In this document: in pieces, positions 18,109 through 27,364 of the stretch | Layout: each line of letters opens with the position of its first letter | How positions within the stretch are numbered: the first letter of the stretch is position 1 | Origin: CAYSEW01 sp964430245 | GTDB taxonomy: Bacteria > Bacteroidota > Bacteroidia > Flavobacteriales_D > Parvicellaceae | Direction of reading: 5' to 3' | Length of the DNA: 64,000 nucleotides | Assembly: GCA_964430245.1 (NCBI GenBank) | Contig: CAYSEW010000005.1 | Span: 1 to 64,000, forward strand | Made by a program: the position numbers and the translations under genes | The notes under the pieces: model-generated | The model's database searches: none | What the model was told of the DNA's origin: nothing | The model's input: the letters and a program-made list of their open reading frames with translations, nothing else

Positions 18109-19194
18109 TTATCTTTTCATGGCTTTAATGGGGTTCAGGTTAAGTATGGTGATAGCAGGATATATGGTGATAATAAGTGAAATACAGAAAATGATCAATC
18201 CATGTGTGAGAGGGATGTCATAAGTGCTCATAAATGGAATGACCGCTTCAAAACCAAATTCCTCCATTACATCGGCTTGATCACCAGATAAATTCAATGG
18301 ATTGTAATGAAAATACAAGACAAGAGGTCTTGATAATATAATTCCAGCTATTACGCCTATGCTTGTAAGTAGTAAAGTTTCGTAGATCATGGTAATGATG
18401 AGCTTGAATTTTTTCATGCCAATGGAAACGACCACACCGAATTCATATTTTCTTTCTTGGGTCATCATAAGTACAGTCCCAAATATTCCAAAAGTGATGA
18501 TCATATAAAGGATAAATACCATAATAAGACCACCTGCACTATCAGCTTGGATGGTTTGTTCCAATTCTGGCATCATTTCTTGCCAGGTCATTACTTCATA
18601 ATCTTCAGAAAGAGTGGAAGATAATACTTTGGCCATTTCCTTTTCATTATCATATTCTTCCTTGTTAATTACAAGGTGTGTGATTAAATCTTCTGCAGAA
18701 AGGAATTCCTGAGCCATAGGCAAGGTCATAAAAACACTTACATTATTGAGCTTTGGATTTTTCATATCTAAAATACCGCTGATGGTATATTCACCAACAG
18801 CCTGCATTCCATGATAACCCTGGCCTATAAATACAAGCTNNNNNNNNNNNNNNNNNNNNNNNNNNNNNNNNNNNNNNNNNNNNNNNNNNNNNNNNNNNNN
18901 NNNNNNNNNNNNNNNNNNNNNNNNNNNNNNNNNNNNNNNATGAATAACTTCAAGTGTTTTTTCATCAGGGCTAAAAGCATTGTCTATCACCTGTTCATCC
19001 CAGTAACCGTTACTATGGACCTGTATATAGCCAGAATAGGAGCCAACTACATTGTTGATCATGTTATCATACATTCCTAATTGTAAGGAACGCATCATTA
19101 TAGAAAGGAATACTGCAATAACAATGGCAGTAACAGTGATCATGCTACGCTTTCGGTTTCTCCAGATATTACGCCAGGCGAGTTTAAAAAGCAT
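18109..19194 (-). CDS. FtsX/LolC-like ABC transporter permease (contains gap)
   Basis: A second FtsX-type permease with the same layout as its neighbour: FKLAWRNIWRNRKRS entry motif, N-terminal helix, periplasmic domain broken by 100 N, three C-terminal helices, coupling segment TQERKYEFGVVVSIGMKK, and the end AITILNLNPIKAMKR. The two permeases diverge strongly in the periplasmic part, as expected of a heterodimer. At 361 residues including the Ns it is somewhat short, so the true gap is probably longer than 100 bases. It starts four bases after the stop of the LolA-like gene and is the second gene of the operon. Confidence 0.92.
   Translation of the reverse strand: MLFKLAWRNIWRNRKRSMITVTAIVIAVFLSIMMRSLQLGMYDNMINNVVGSYSGYIQVHSNGYWDEQVIDNAFSPDEKTLEVIHXXXXXXXXXXXXXXXXXXXXXXXXXXXXXXXXXXLVFIGQGYHGMQAVGEYTISGILDMKNPKLNNVSVFMTLPMAQEFLSAEDLITHLVINKEEYDNEKEMAKVLSSTLSEDYEVMTWQEMMPELEQTIQADSAGGLIMVFILYMIITFGIFGTVLMMTQERKYEFGVVVSIGMKKFKLIITMIYETLLLTSIGVIAGIILSRPLVLYFHYNPLNLSGDQADVMEEFGFEAVIPFMSTYDIPLTHGLIIFCISLIITIYPAITILNLNPIKAMKR
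18840..18939. other. assembly gap, 100 N, inside permease gene
   Basis: Exactly 100 N in the periplasmic domain of the LolC-like permease. It is the second gap within one operon. Confidence 0.95.
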
Positions 19195-19198
19195 GATG

Positions 19199-19942
19199 TT
19201 ATTTTAATTGAGACATTTTGTTCTGATTGAACTTGTCTTCGCTTACGTTAATGTCAAAATCCCATACATTGTATTCAATGATGGTTTTATGCCCTTCATC
19301 TTCTACAGGAATAAATTCAATTTTAGCAGGAAGTTTTTTACCACTAAATGTTTTTACATTAGACCCAAGCATAACATTGATCAGCTCATCATCTTCATCA
19401 TAAAATTCACTTTTGAGCTGCATGTAATCAGTTTTATCCACCCAAACAATCACTTTCCCCCAAACTACAGTTGCTTCTTCTTTAGGAATGAGGATTAGCT
19501 TCCAGCAGGGGAGGTTTTGGATGGTTTCAGTTCCTGCGATTTTATGCGTATAATCTACCACAGTTGATGACTGTTTCACAAGGTCATCATTGGTAAGATC
19601 GGTTCCCATCCAGTTTTGCATCATCATTGAGGGTGGCAGCTTAATGGTACGCTCCAATGAAGGGATGTAATTCCATACCTCATTCTTTCTTTTTAAGAAA
19701 ACAGAGCCTTTTTCTTTAGCAGGAGATAATACCAATGAAACAGAATAATCTGCTCCTTTGCTCCAACCTTTAAGGGTCATTTTCTTTTCCCATTTTGGTC
19801 TTACTGTAGTAATGCTCATTTCTGTATAAGAACTAGCACCTCTTAATTTACTATCTGCTCTTTCAATGATCTCATAGGGGGTTTGAGCATGGTGTTGAAT
19901 AGTGGAAAGAAAGAAAATGGATAGGGAAAATAAGATTTTCAT
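19199..19942 (-). CDS. outer membrane lipoprotein-sorting (LolA-like) protein
   Basis: The ATG at 19942 is chosen because it starts the signal peptide (MKILFSLSIFFLSTIQHHA). An upstream in-frame ATG at 19963 would add seven polar residues. The mature part fits the outer-membrane lipoprotein-sorting family: YEIIERADSKLRGASSY, LSPAKEKGSVFLKR, WNYIPSLERTIKLPPSMM, WMGTDLTNDDLV, and YDEDDELINVMLG near the C terminus. These proteins have a LolA/LppX-type half-barrel that shields a lipid in the periplasm. It is first in the operon with two permeases, an ATPase and a barrel protein, which implies a dedicated relay from the inner to the outer membrane. Confidence 0.9.
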   Translation of the reverse strand: MKILFSLSIFFLSTIQHHAQTPYEIIERADSKLRGASSYTEMSITTVRPKWEKKMTLKGWSKGADYSVSLVLSPAKEKGSVFLKRKNEVWNYIPSLERTIKLPPSMMMQNWMGTDLTNDDLVKQSSTVVDYTHKIAGTETIQNLPCWKLILIPKEEATVVWGKVIVWVDKTDYMQLKSEFYDEDDELINVMLGSNVKTFSGKKLPAKIEFIPVEDEGHKTIIEYNVWDFDINVSEDKFNQNKMSQLK

Positions 19943-20114
19943 AGATAGAGGATTGTTCTGCATAAAATTAATTCTTTAAAAGCAACTATCCTTGTATTTC
20001 ATTGTTTTTATGAATGTAATTCAACAAAAGCATTCCAATGTTAAATGGAATCCCTTTATTAGATTTAATAATAAATCAATAAATTATATTAAATATTAAT
20101 TAGATCCCTAAAAA

Positions 20115-23100
20115 ATGAAACTACATTACTTTATTATTCTGTCATCTATTCTCTGCTTTTTTGATCTAAAAGCTCAGACAGTTGATCTTGATCCAGATAA
20201 ATCTGGAATGGACGTAATAGAACAAACAACTACAAAATTAGTGATCAAAAACACACTGTCTTCCTTTGATTTACTAGAATTAAAGAAAGATGGAAGAATG
20301 TTTAAGTCAATTAGGATTCCAAGCTATGTAACAAACCATCGAATTGGTTATCCAGACTTATTGACAAAGAATCAGCTGATAGATATTCCTTATGGATGTG
20401 ATATTCAGATTAATATATTGAATAAAACTGAAGAGGTTATTTTATTAGATCAACATGGTGGACTTGAAATTGCTCCTGCTCAAAGATCTATTTCTAAAGG
20501 AGAAGATGCAGATAAGGTAAAGCTGAATTATAATAAATCTGTCTACCAAAAAGATGAGTTTATAGGACTAGATCCTGTTAGAGTAGTAGCGTTGGGTAAA
20601 ATGAGAGGACATCAATTGGGTAGAATTGAGATTTCTCCTTTTGATTATAATCCAGTACAGGGTATATTAAAAGTAATTACAGATATTGAATTTGAAGTAG
20701 TATTTGATCAGGCAGACCTAGGACTAACAAATTATATGCATAATAAAAATCACTCTAAGGATTTTAATGTGCATTTCACTAAGTTGCTAAATCATAATTC
20801 TTTTCAGACAAAAGACATGCTAACAACTTATCCTACTAAAATGGTAATAGTTGCTGATCCTGCATTTCAGGTCGCTCTTCAACCATTGGTTGAATGGAAA
20901 ACTAAAAAAGGTTTCACAGTAATTGAAGCCTATACCAATGACCCTGCTGTAGGTAATACAACCACTTCAATAAAGAATTATTTAACAGGGTTGTACAATG
21001 CTGGAACTCCTTCAGACCCTGCTCCATCTTATTTATTGATCGTTGGAGATGTTGCTGAGGTGCCATCTTTTAATGGAACTACTGGTACTCATGTATCTGA
21101 TCTTTATTATTGTGAATATGATGGTGGAGGAGATTTTTATCCAGAATTGTATTATGGCAGGTTTTCGGCAACGAATGCCAATCAGGTTTCTATAATGGTG
21201 GATAAGACTTTAGAATATGAGCAATACCTTTTCCCGAATCCTAGCTTTTTAGAGCATGCCATTATGATCTCAGGTGTAGATGCTTCTATGGCTCCAACCT
21301 ATGGAAATGGGCAGATCAATTATGGTAATTTTTATTATACCAATACGGCACATAATATTACTTCTCATACCTATTTATATCCAGCATCAGGAAGTAGTGC
21401 TTCACAGATTTTACAGGATGCCAATAATGGTTCTTGTTTTATCAACTACACCGCCCATGGATATGGTGGTGGTTGGGCAGATCCTTCATTTACATGTCCA
21501 GATGTTTATAACATGACCAATGAGCATAAATTGGCATTAATGATCGGAAATTGTTGTCAATCTAATATGTTTGATGATCCCGAATGTTTTGGGGAAGCTT
21601 TATTAAGAGTGCAAAATAAAGGCGCCATCGGTTATATTGGAGGATCAAATAACACCTATTGGAATGAAGATTATTGGTGGGGAGTAGGAGCAGGAACAAT
21701 TTCTGCTAATCCTGTTTATTCTGCCACAGACTTGGGAGTTTATGATAGAACCTGGCACGACAATGGTGAACCTTTTTCTGAATGGCATGTTACCAATGCG
21801 CAGCTGATGTTAGGTGGAAACCTTGCTGTTACACAAGCAGGTGGTGCTGAGGATTATTATTACGAGATCTATCATTTAATGGGTGATCCTTCTTTAATGA
21901 CTTATTTTGGTATTCCTGCACAAATGAACGTTTCTCATATGAATGCGGTGCCAGTAGGGACTGCTAGCTTAACTGTTGTTGCTGAACCAGATGCTTATGT
22001 TGCTATTTCAATGAATGGGGTTTTATTAGACGCACAATTAACTGATGCTTCTGGTACTGCTAATTTAAGCTTTACTGGTTTTTCTACTTTAGGAACAGCA
22101 GATGTGGTAGTGACCAAGCAGAATCGTCAGCCATATATAGGTACAGTTCAGGTAATTAATGTGAATGCTCCATTTGTAGCTTATGATGACCATTTAACAT
22201 TGGATCCTACAGGCAATAATAATGGCTTACCAGATTATGATGAGGTTATCGATTTAGATGTGACTTTAAGTAATTTTGGTTTAGTAGATGCATTTGGCGT
22301 AACTGCACAGCTAGTATGTACTAATTCTTATGTGACTATAACAGATGATAATGATACATGGGGGGCTATTAATGCAGCTTCTTCAGGAACAGTAAATAAT
22401 GCTTTTTCTATTACTATTGCTAATGATGTTCCAGATCAGGAAATAATTAACTATGACATCATTGTCAATGACAATAGTGGTGGTAGCTGGACTTCTTATT
22501 TTAGCATGACTGCTAATGCTCCAGTTTTAAATACAGATGAAGTAGTAGTTGACGATCAGCTGAACGGTAATGGAAATGGAAGACTGGAAGCAGGTGAAGT
22601 GGTTGATCTTTCTATTCCTTCAATGAACGATGGGCACAGTGACTGCATTAACCTTAATGGAAGCCTAAGCACTAATAGCACTTATGTTACTATCAACAAC
22701 CCTAATCATTTATTTGGTGCTATGCTAGCAGGAGGTAACTCAAATTCAGATTTTGAGATCACCGTAGATCCTAACACTCCTTATGGAACAGCTGTAGATT
22801 TTGTTTATGAATTAATGGATGGAGCTTATTCAACAATTTATAACTTCACTTTAGTGGTAGGTATTTTTTCAGAAGATTTTGAATCTGGAGATTACTCTCA
22901 ATTTAATTGGAATGCTGTAGGCTCATTTCCATGGATAATAGATCAAGGAACAGTTTATGAGGGTACTCATTCTTCAGTTTCTGCTAATATCAATGATGAT
23001 CAGTCTTCTACAATGGAAATAGATGTTGATGTGATTGCTACTGGTGATATTAGCTTTATGAAAAAAGTCTCTTCAGAATCATCTTATGATTATTTGAAAT

Positions 23101-23555
23101 TTTACATTGATAATCAACTCCAGGGTGAGTGGAGTGGAGAGGAAAACTGGTCTGCTGAAACTTATTCTGTAAGTACAGGGCAGCATACATTTAGATGGGT
23201 CTATGAAAAAGATTATTCTGTTAGTGATGGAATGGATGCCGCATGGGTAGATTATATTTTGTTCCCTCCAATGAACAGTACAGTTGGTATAGAAGGGAAT
23301 AATTCATTTAATGATCTAAGTATTTATCCTAATCCAGGAAATGGTCAATTTGTCCTTGATTTTGAATCGAGTGAAAATACTAACATTATAATTTCTGTAT
23401 TCGATGCAAAAGGTGCTCTAGTAGAACAAAACAGTCAATATGTTCAGTCAGGATTGAATCAAGTTTCAATGGATTTGAAACAGCCTAAAGGGATTTATTT
23501 GCTTCAAATTGTTGGGAACGGTCAATCTATCACTAGGGAGATAGTAATTCAATAG
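20115..23555 (+). CDS. gingipain-like C25 cysteine peptidase with T9SS sorting domain
   Basis: The layout is a signal peptide (1-20), a propeptide of about 21-235, then a C25 catalytic region of about 240-600. The catalytic His448 lies in INYTAHGYGGGWADPS and Cys481 in MIGNCCQSN. The 33-residue His-to-Cys spacing equals that of Porphyromonas RgpB, so the second Cys of the CC pair is taken as the nucleophile. Ig-like domains follow, then a MAM/cleaved-adhesin-like beta domain of about 920-1055 (EDFESGDYSQFNW) and a type-A T9SS sorting domain (LSIYPNPGNGQFVLDF). It is a secreted or surface endopeptidase. Substrate specificity cannot be read here. Its gene stands alone. Confidence 0.93.
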   Translation: MKLHYFIILSSILCFFDLKAQTVDLDPDKSGMDVIEQTTTKLVIKNTLSSFDLLELKKDGRMFKSIRIPSYVTNHRIGYPDLLTKNQLIDIPYGCDIQINILNKTEEVILLDQHGGLEIAPAQRSISKGEDADKVKLNYNKSVYQKDEFIGLDPVRVVALGKMRGHQLGRIEISPFDYNPVQGILKVITDIEFEVVFDQADLGLTNYMHNKNHSKDFNVHFTKLLNHNSFQTKDMLTTYPTKMVIVADPAFQVALQPLVEWKTKKGFTVIEAYTNDPAVGNTTTSIKNYLTGLYNAGTPSDPAPSYLLIVGDVAEVPSFNGTTGTHVSDLYYCEYDGGGDFYPELYYGRFSATNANQVSIMVDKTLEYEQYLFPNPSFLEHAIMISGVDASMAPTYGNGQINYGNFYYTNTAHNITSHTYLYPASGSSASQILQDANNGSCFINYTAHGYGGGWADPSFTCPDVYNMTNEHKLALMIGNCCQSNMFDDPECFGEALLRVQNKGAIGYIGGSNNTYWNEDYWWGVGAGTISANPVYSATDLGVYDRTWHDNGEPFSEWHVTNAQLMLGGNLAVTQAGGAEDYYYEIYHLMGDPSLMTYFGIPAQMNVSHMNAVPVGTASLTVVAEPDAYVAISMNGVLLDAQLTDASGTANLSFTGFSTLGTADVVVTKQNRQPYIGTVQVINVNAPFVAYDDHLTLDPTGNNNGLPDYDEVIDLDVTLSNFGLVDAFGVTAQLVCTNSYVTITDDNDTWGAINAASSGTVNNAFSITIANDVPDQEIINYDIIVNDNSGGSWTSYFSMTANAPVLNTDEVVVDDQLNGNGNGRLEAGEVVDLSIPSMNDGHSDCINLNGSLSTNSTYVTINNPNHLFGAMLAGGNSNSDFEITVDPNTPYGTAVDFVYELMDGAYSTIYNFTLVVGIFSEDFESGDYSQFNWNAVGSFPWIIDQGTVYEGTHSSVSANINDDQSSTMEIDVDVIATGDISFMKKVSSESSYDYLKFYIDNQLQGEWSGEENWSAETYSVSTGQHTFRWVYEKDYSVSDGMDAAWVDYILFPPMNSTVGIEGNNSFNDLSIYPNPGNGQFVLDFESSENTNIIISVFDAKGALVEQNSQYVQSGLNQVSMDLKQPKGIYLLQIVGNGQSITREIVIQ

Positions 23556-23596
23556 CTGGCTATTTGGAAGGTAAATAGGATCAGTAATTTACTATT

Positions 23597-24220
23597 TTAA
23601 TGCTCACCTTCTTTAAATGCCTTCACCCCAGCAGTTACTTTAATGTTTAAGTGATTTTCTTTTGGAGGAATGGGACAAGAATATCTTGAATTGTAGCAAC
23701 AATAAGGATTGTAGGCCTTATTGAAATTGATGATCATTGTCTTAGAATCAGAGATAGTGAGGTCTATGTACCTTCCACCACCATAGCTTTCTTCTCCATT
23801 AGTAAGATCTGTGAAAGGTAGAAATAGGTGATCTGCATAAAGTTCGTTATTCATTAATCTTTGATTTTGGTAGATATTTAGCTTGAATTTCTTCCCATTG
23901 ATCTTGAACTTGATCTCTCCATATTTTTTATAGGTTGGTCTTCTTGAAGTACTTGTTTTCATCTCAAATACTTTTTCATTTTCAGTTCTTTTGAATTTAG
24001 CTTGTACATAAAATACGGGGTTAGGTTCAAAAAAATCATGTCCATTAAAATTGAGTCGGTCTTTATCAAGTAAAGGTGAATGAGCTGAATCACTATATTG
24101 ATCGTTTAATTCTTGTTGAAACTGTTTCACTTCTTCTATAAATGATGAGCTGTTAGATTGTCCAAACAAGCTTAAACTGAACGAGCCAATTAAAATAAAA
24201 GTCAGGATTTTTTTAAACAT
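23597..24220 (-). CDS. DUF1684 domain-containing secreted protein
   Basis: A signal peptide (MFKKILTFILIGSFSLSLFG) is followed by a DUF1684 domain covering most of the 207 residues. The landmarks are FQQELNDQYSDSAHSPLL, a central FKINGKKFKLNIYQNQ, and the hallmark block NKAYNPYCCYNSRYSCPIPP near the C terminus. The family's function is unknown. The Cys-rich YCCYN-YSCP segment is the family signature. It converges with the C25 peptidase gene, with about 40 bases between stops and a weak GTAAAT/ATTTAC hairpin there. It is divergent from the TonB receptor gene. Confidence 0.85.
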   Translation of the reverse strand: MFKKILTFILIGSFSLSLFGQSNSSSFIEEVKQFQQELNDQYSDSAHSPLLDKDRLNFNGHDFFEPNPVFYVQAKFKRTENEKVFEMKTSTSRRPTYKKYGEIKFKINGKKFKLNIYQNQRLMNNELYADHLFLPFTDLTNGEESYGGGRYIDLTISDSKTMIINFNKAYNPYCCYNSRYSCPIPPKENHLNIKVTAGVKAFKEGEH

Positions 24221-24340
24221 GTTCTATTGATTTTAGTTCATCAATATAGATAAAATTACGAACTCATTGTTAATTAATTTTTTAAATTTTGAATAAGGTA
24301 AAATCTATTTATATCTACTTTAATTCATATCTTTATATCT

Positions 24341-26647
24341 ATGATCAATAAAATATCTTTTGTTTTCATTTTTTTGATTTGCTTTTCATGTGCTCATGCT
24401 CAAAATTTTCAAATTTACGGTGCTGTTTTAGATAGTTTAACAGAAGAACCTCTAATTGGAGTTAATGTTAAAATAGACAAAGAGCTTGGTTTTATCACTG
24501 ATCTAAATGGACAATTTAAATATGAACTTCCTAAAGGAAAGCATGTGTTAAAATTGTCTTTTGTAGGTTATAAGGACAGGATGATTGAGATTGATTTGCA
24601 AAAGAATCTCTTATTGAAATTGACAATGCAGGAGATGTCCAGTGAGTTGGATGTAGTTGTAGTTTCAGCCTCTCGATTTGAACAAAAATTAGAAGAAGTC
24701 ACTGTGTCTGTAGATGTGATTAATGCAAGAATTATTGAAAATAAGAATTGTATAACTCTTACCGATGTGTTAAGAAATGCTCCTGGTGTTCAGATAACTG
24801 ATGGTCAATTGAATATTCGTGCTGGTAGTGGCTGGACTTACGGTGCAGGGAGCAGAGTATTGGTAATGATAGATGATATGCCATTGCTTTCGGCTGATCA
24901 AGGGGAGGTCCTTTTTAATATGGTACCATTAGAGAATGTAGAACAAGTAGAAATTATTAAGGGTGCTTCTTCAGCTTTATATGGATCATCTGCACTTAAT
25001 GGAATTGTAAATGTTCGTTCAAAAATGCCAGGATTAAAACCAGAAACACATATTGGTTATTTTCATGGGTTTTGGGATACACCTAAAGATACAAACTTTA
25101 AGTGGTGGGGGGATAGTACCAGATGGAAGAAAGGGCTTAATTTTACTCATTTAAGGAAAATAGGAAAACTCGATTTATCGGTATCTGGTTCTCATTTTAA
25201 TGACATGGGTTTCATAAAAGAAGGAGTTAATGAACAAACAAGATTTGTTGTAAATACAAGATATAATTTAAAGAACTTTTTGATTGGGCTTAATGTAAAT
25301 TATATGCACAGAAGTAATGGGCAATTTGTAATGTGGTCTTCAGATACTACTGCTTATACTCCTTATGAAGGTACCATGCTTATTAATTATGGTAGTAGGT
25401 TTTACATTGATCCATCTATTGTTTACTTAGGAGAATATTCCAAGCATACACTAAGAAGCAGGATTTTATCAAGAAATGTTTATTACGATTATCAGGATTC
25501 AACTTTGATCAAGTCTTTATTAACCTATAATGAATATCAACATCAGTATAAGAAAAGAAATACTTCAATTACAAGTGGTGCTGTAGCTACAACTTTTATG
25601 GGTGAAACTGGCTCATATGGTGGTAAATTAGAAGGGGTTAATTATAGTATTTATTCTCAATTCGATCAAACAATAGGGGATTTTAATATTTCAACTGGTG
25701 CTCGTTATGAAATTTATGACCTTGATACAATTAATATTTCAAGACCTGTTTTTAGAGGAGGTCTTAATTATGAGCTTATAGAAGGATTAAATTTTAGAAC
25801 TTCTTATGGCCAAGGGTTTCGATTTCCTTCAATCACTGAAATGTTTATGCAGGGAGAGATTGGTCCAATCAATTTATACAGAAACCCTAATTTACAACCA
25901 GAATCGGGTTGGACATCTGAGTTAGGAGTGAAAAAATCATTTACCTTTTCAAAATGGAAAGGATATGTAGATTTAGTGGGGTTTGTAATGGAGTATAACA
26001 ACATGATGGAATTTACTTTTGGAGGCTGGGGCCCAAGTACTGACCCTTTGTTTGGATTGGGTTTTACATCTAAGAATGTGGGAAAAATCAGGATTTCAGG
26101 ATTTGAATTTACTTTTAATGGAGAAGGTTCCATTAACGACAAATGGGGATTTGGAATACTTAGTGGTTTCAACCTTACAAACCCTATATCTGTTTATCCA
26201 GATTCTGTTTTTTCTTACAACATCTCTAATACCCAGGGATATACCTTTAACAACACCAGCTCAGACACTACAGGCCATTACTTAAAGTATAGATCGAGAA
26301 CATCTGTAAGATTAGATATTGAGCTCTCTTATAAAAAGAGATTTTCAATTGGGTTCTCTTATCAATATAACTCAAAAATGAATAATGTAGATTGGATCTT
26401 TGTAGATGACCTGTTTAATGATAATAACTATTTAGGAGGGAATGGTGTTGACCTTGGAATTAATAATTCAATGGAAAAATACAATAAAGGCTATCATCTT
26501 GTTGATTTTCGAATTCGAATGAAGCTGCTAAAATCAGCTACACTTGCTTTAATGGCAGAGAACTTATTTAATCAAGAGTACTTAATACGTCCTGCTAACT
26601 TTGGTTCACCAAGAACATTCATGGCTCAGATGAGTGTGAAATTTTAA
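24341..26647 (+). CDS. TonB-dependent outer-membrane receptor with carboxypeptidase-regulatory-like domain
   Basis: A signal peptide (about 1-20) precedes a CarboxypepD_reg-like domain (about 23-105: VLDSLTEEPLIGVNVKIDK, VGYKDRMIEIDL). A plug domain follows at about 115-230 (LTDVLRNAPGVQITDGQLNI, IEIIKGASSALYGSSALNG-type end), then a 22-strand barrel ending LMAENLFNQEYLI and FMAQMSVKF. The length of 768 is typical. These receptors import siderophores, cobalamin, peptides or glycans using TonB energy. No SusD partner is adjacent, so it is not an obvious polysaccharide utilisation locus. The substrate is unknown. It stops one base before the stop of the convergent DUF2490 gene. Confidence 0.95.
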   Translation: MINKISFVFIFLICFSCAHAQNFQIYGAVLDSLTEEPLIGVNVKIDKELGFITDLNGQFKYELPKGKHVLKLSFVGYKDRMIEIDLQKNLLLKLTMQEMSSELDVVVVSASRFEQKLEEVTVSVDVINARIIENKNCITLTDVLRNAPGVQITDGQLNIRAGSGWTYGAGSRVLVMIDDMPLLSADQGEVLFNMVPLENVEQVEIIKGASSALYGSSALNGIVNVRSKMPGLKPETHIGYFHGFWDTPKDTNFKWWGDSTRWKKGLNFTHLRKIGKLDLSVSGSHFNDMGFIKEGVNEQTRFVVNTRYNLKNFLIGLNVNYMHRSNGQFVMWSSDTTAYTPYEGTMLINYGSRFYIDPSIVYLGEYSKHTLRSRILSRNVYYDYQDSTLIKSLLTYNEYQHQYKKRNTSITSGAVATTFMGETGSYGGKLEGVNYSIYSQFDQTIGDFNISTGARYEIYDLDTINISRPVFRGGLNYELIEGLNFRTSYGQGFRFPSITEMFMQGEIGPINLYRNPNLQPESGWTSELGVKKSFTFSKWKGYVDLVGFVMEYNNMMEFTFGGWGPSTDPLFGLGFTSKNVGKIRISGFEFTFNGEGSINDKWGFGILSGFNLTNPISVYPDSVFSYNISNTQGYTFNNTSSDTTGHYLKYRSRTSVRLDIELSYKKRFSIGFSYQYNSKMNNVDWIFVDDLFNDNNYLGGNGVDLGINNSMEKYNKGYHLVDFRIRMKLLKSATLALMAENLFNQEYLIRPANFGSPRTFMAQMSVKF

Positions 26648-26648
26648 C

Positions 26649-27332
26649 TTAATCTTCTTTTTTACCTGTATTGAGAAATACAGCGAATTGTAATCTATTT
26701 AAATTTTGAGTACCTAATCGATGTCTTAAATATCCTACCTGAATATTCATGTTATCATTGACTTGAATGCCTAATGCGCCAAATAGTCTGTTCTGATCAA
26801 ACGGTTCTTCAGAAATATTTAAAAATATTTCATCGTAAAGAGAGATGAATAATGGGAATTCAGGATCACTTTTAAGTGGAATTCTTACAGAAAGCATATA
26901 CCTGGCTCTGTTTTTATAAGCGCTAACTCCAGCAGATTTTACCCATCTTTGCTCTAACCTGTATCGATGCCTGAACTTGATATTGTTTACTTTATTCCTT
27001 AATATGAATTGTTCCCAAATACGATTTTCTATGACTAGCTCATTGTTCCATCCCTCTCCCATAATTGGTTGAGTTGGGATCCATGCATATCCAGCTGTGA
27101 TTATCGAATTATCAGCTATATGGTAATTAATTCCTGCTCTTGGTAGTAATTGGAAGAAATTATTCAAGATCTCATAATTTCTTAATTGTGTTTCGTAATG
27201 GACACTGAATTTCTCATTAATTTGATGGGTTCCAAAATACATCCACCATTTGCCTAATTTTTCTTCTGGATTGGTTTGAGCAGAAATGATTTGAGGTAAT
27301 ATTAAGAAGAATAATAAAAGATTTCTGATCAT
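26649..27332 (-). CDS. DUF2490 domain-containing protein
   Basis: A signal peptide (MIRNLLLFFLILPQIISA) precedes a DUF2490 chain of about 205 residues: GKWWMYFGTHQINEKFSVH, EIWEQFILR-type strands, HRYRLEQRW, ISLYDEIFLNI and FDQNRLFGALGIQ. These are the landmarks of this Bacteroidota outer-membrane barrel family, whose function is unknown. The strand pattern and the strong aromatic content fit a beta-barrel. An exact -7 promoter box lies 17 bases upstream of the start. It is convergent with the TonB receptor gene, with the stops a single base apart. Confidence 0.85.
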   Translation of the reverse strand: MIRNLLLFFLILPQIISAQTNPEEKLGKWWMYFGTHQINEKFSVHYETQLRNYEILNNFFQLLPRAGINYHIADNSIITAGYAWIPTQPIMGEGWNNELVIENRIWEQFILRNKVNNIKFRHRYRLEQRWVKSAGVSAYKNRARYMLSVRIPLKSDPEFPLFISLYDEIFLNISEEPFDQNRLFGALGIQVNDNMNIQVGYLRHRLGTQNLNRLQFAVFLNTGKKED

Positions 27333-27348
27333 AGGTAGTGGTTTTTGC

Positions 27349-27356
27349 CAAAAATA
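27349..27356 (-). promoter_or_regulatory. -7 promoter box (TAnnTTTG) for the DUF2490 gene
   Basis: On the minus strand the sequence is TATTTTTG, an exact match to the Bacteroidota -7 consensus, 17 bases upstream of the ATG at 27332. The -33 element is not obvious. The match is seen; its use is inferred. Confidence 0.5.
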
Positions 27357-27364
27357 TTTAAAAT

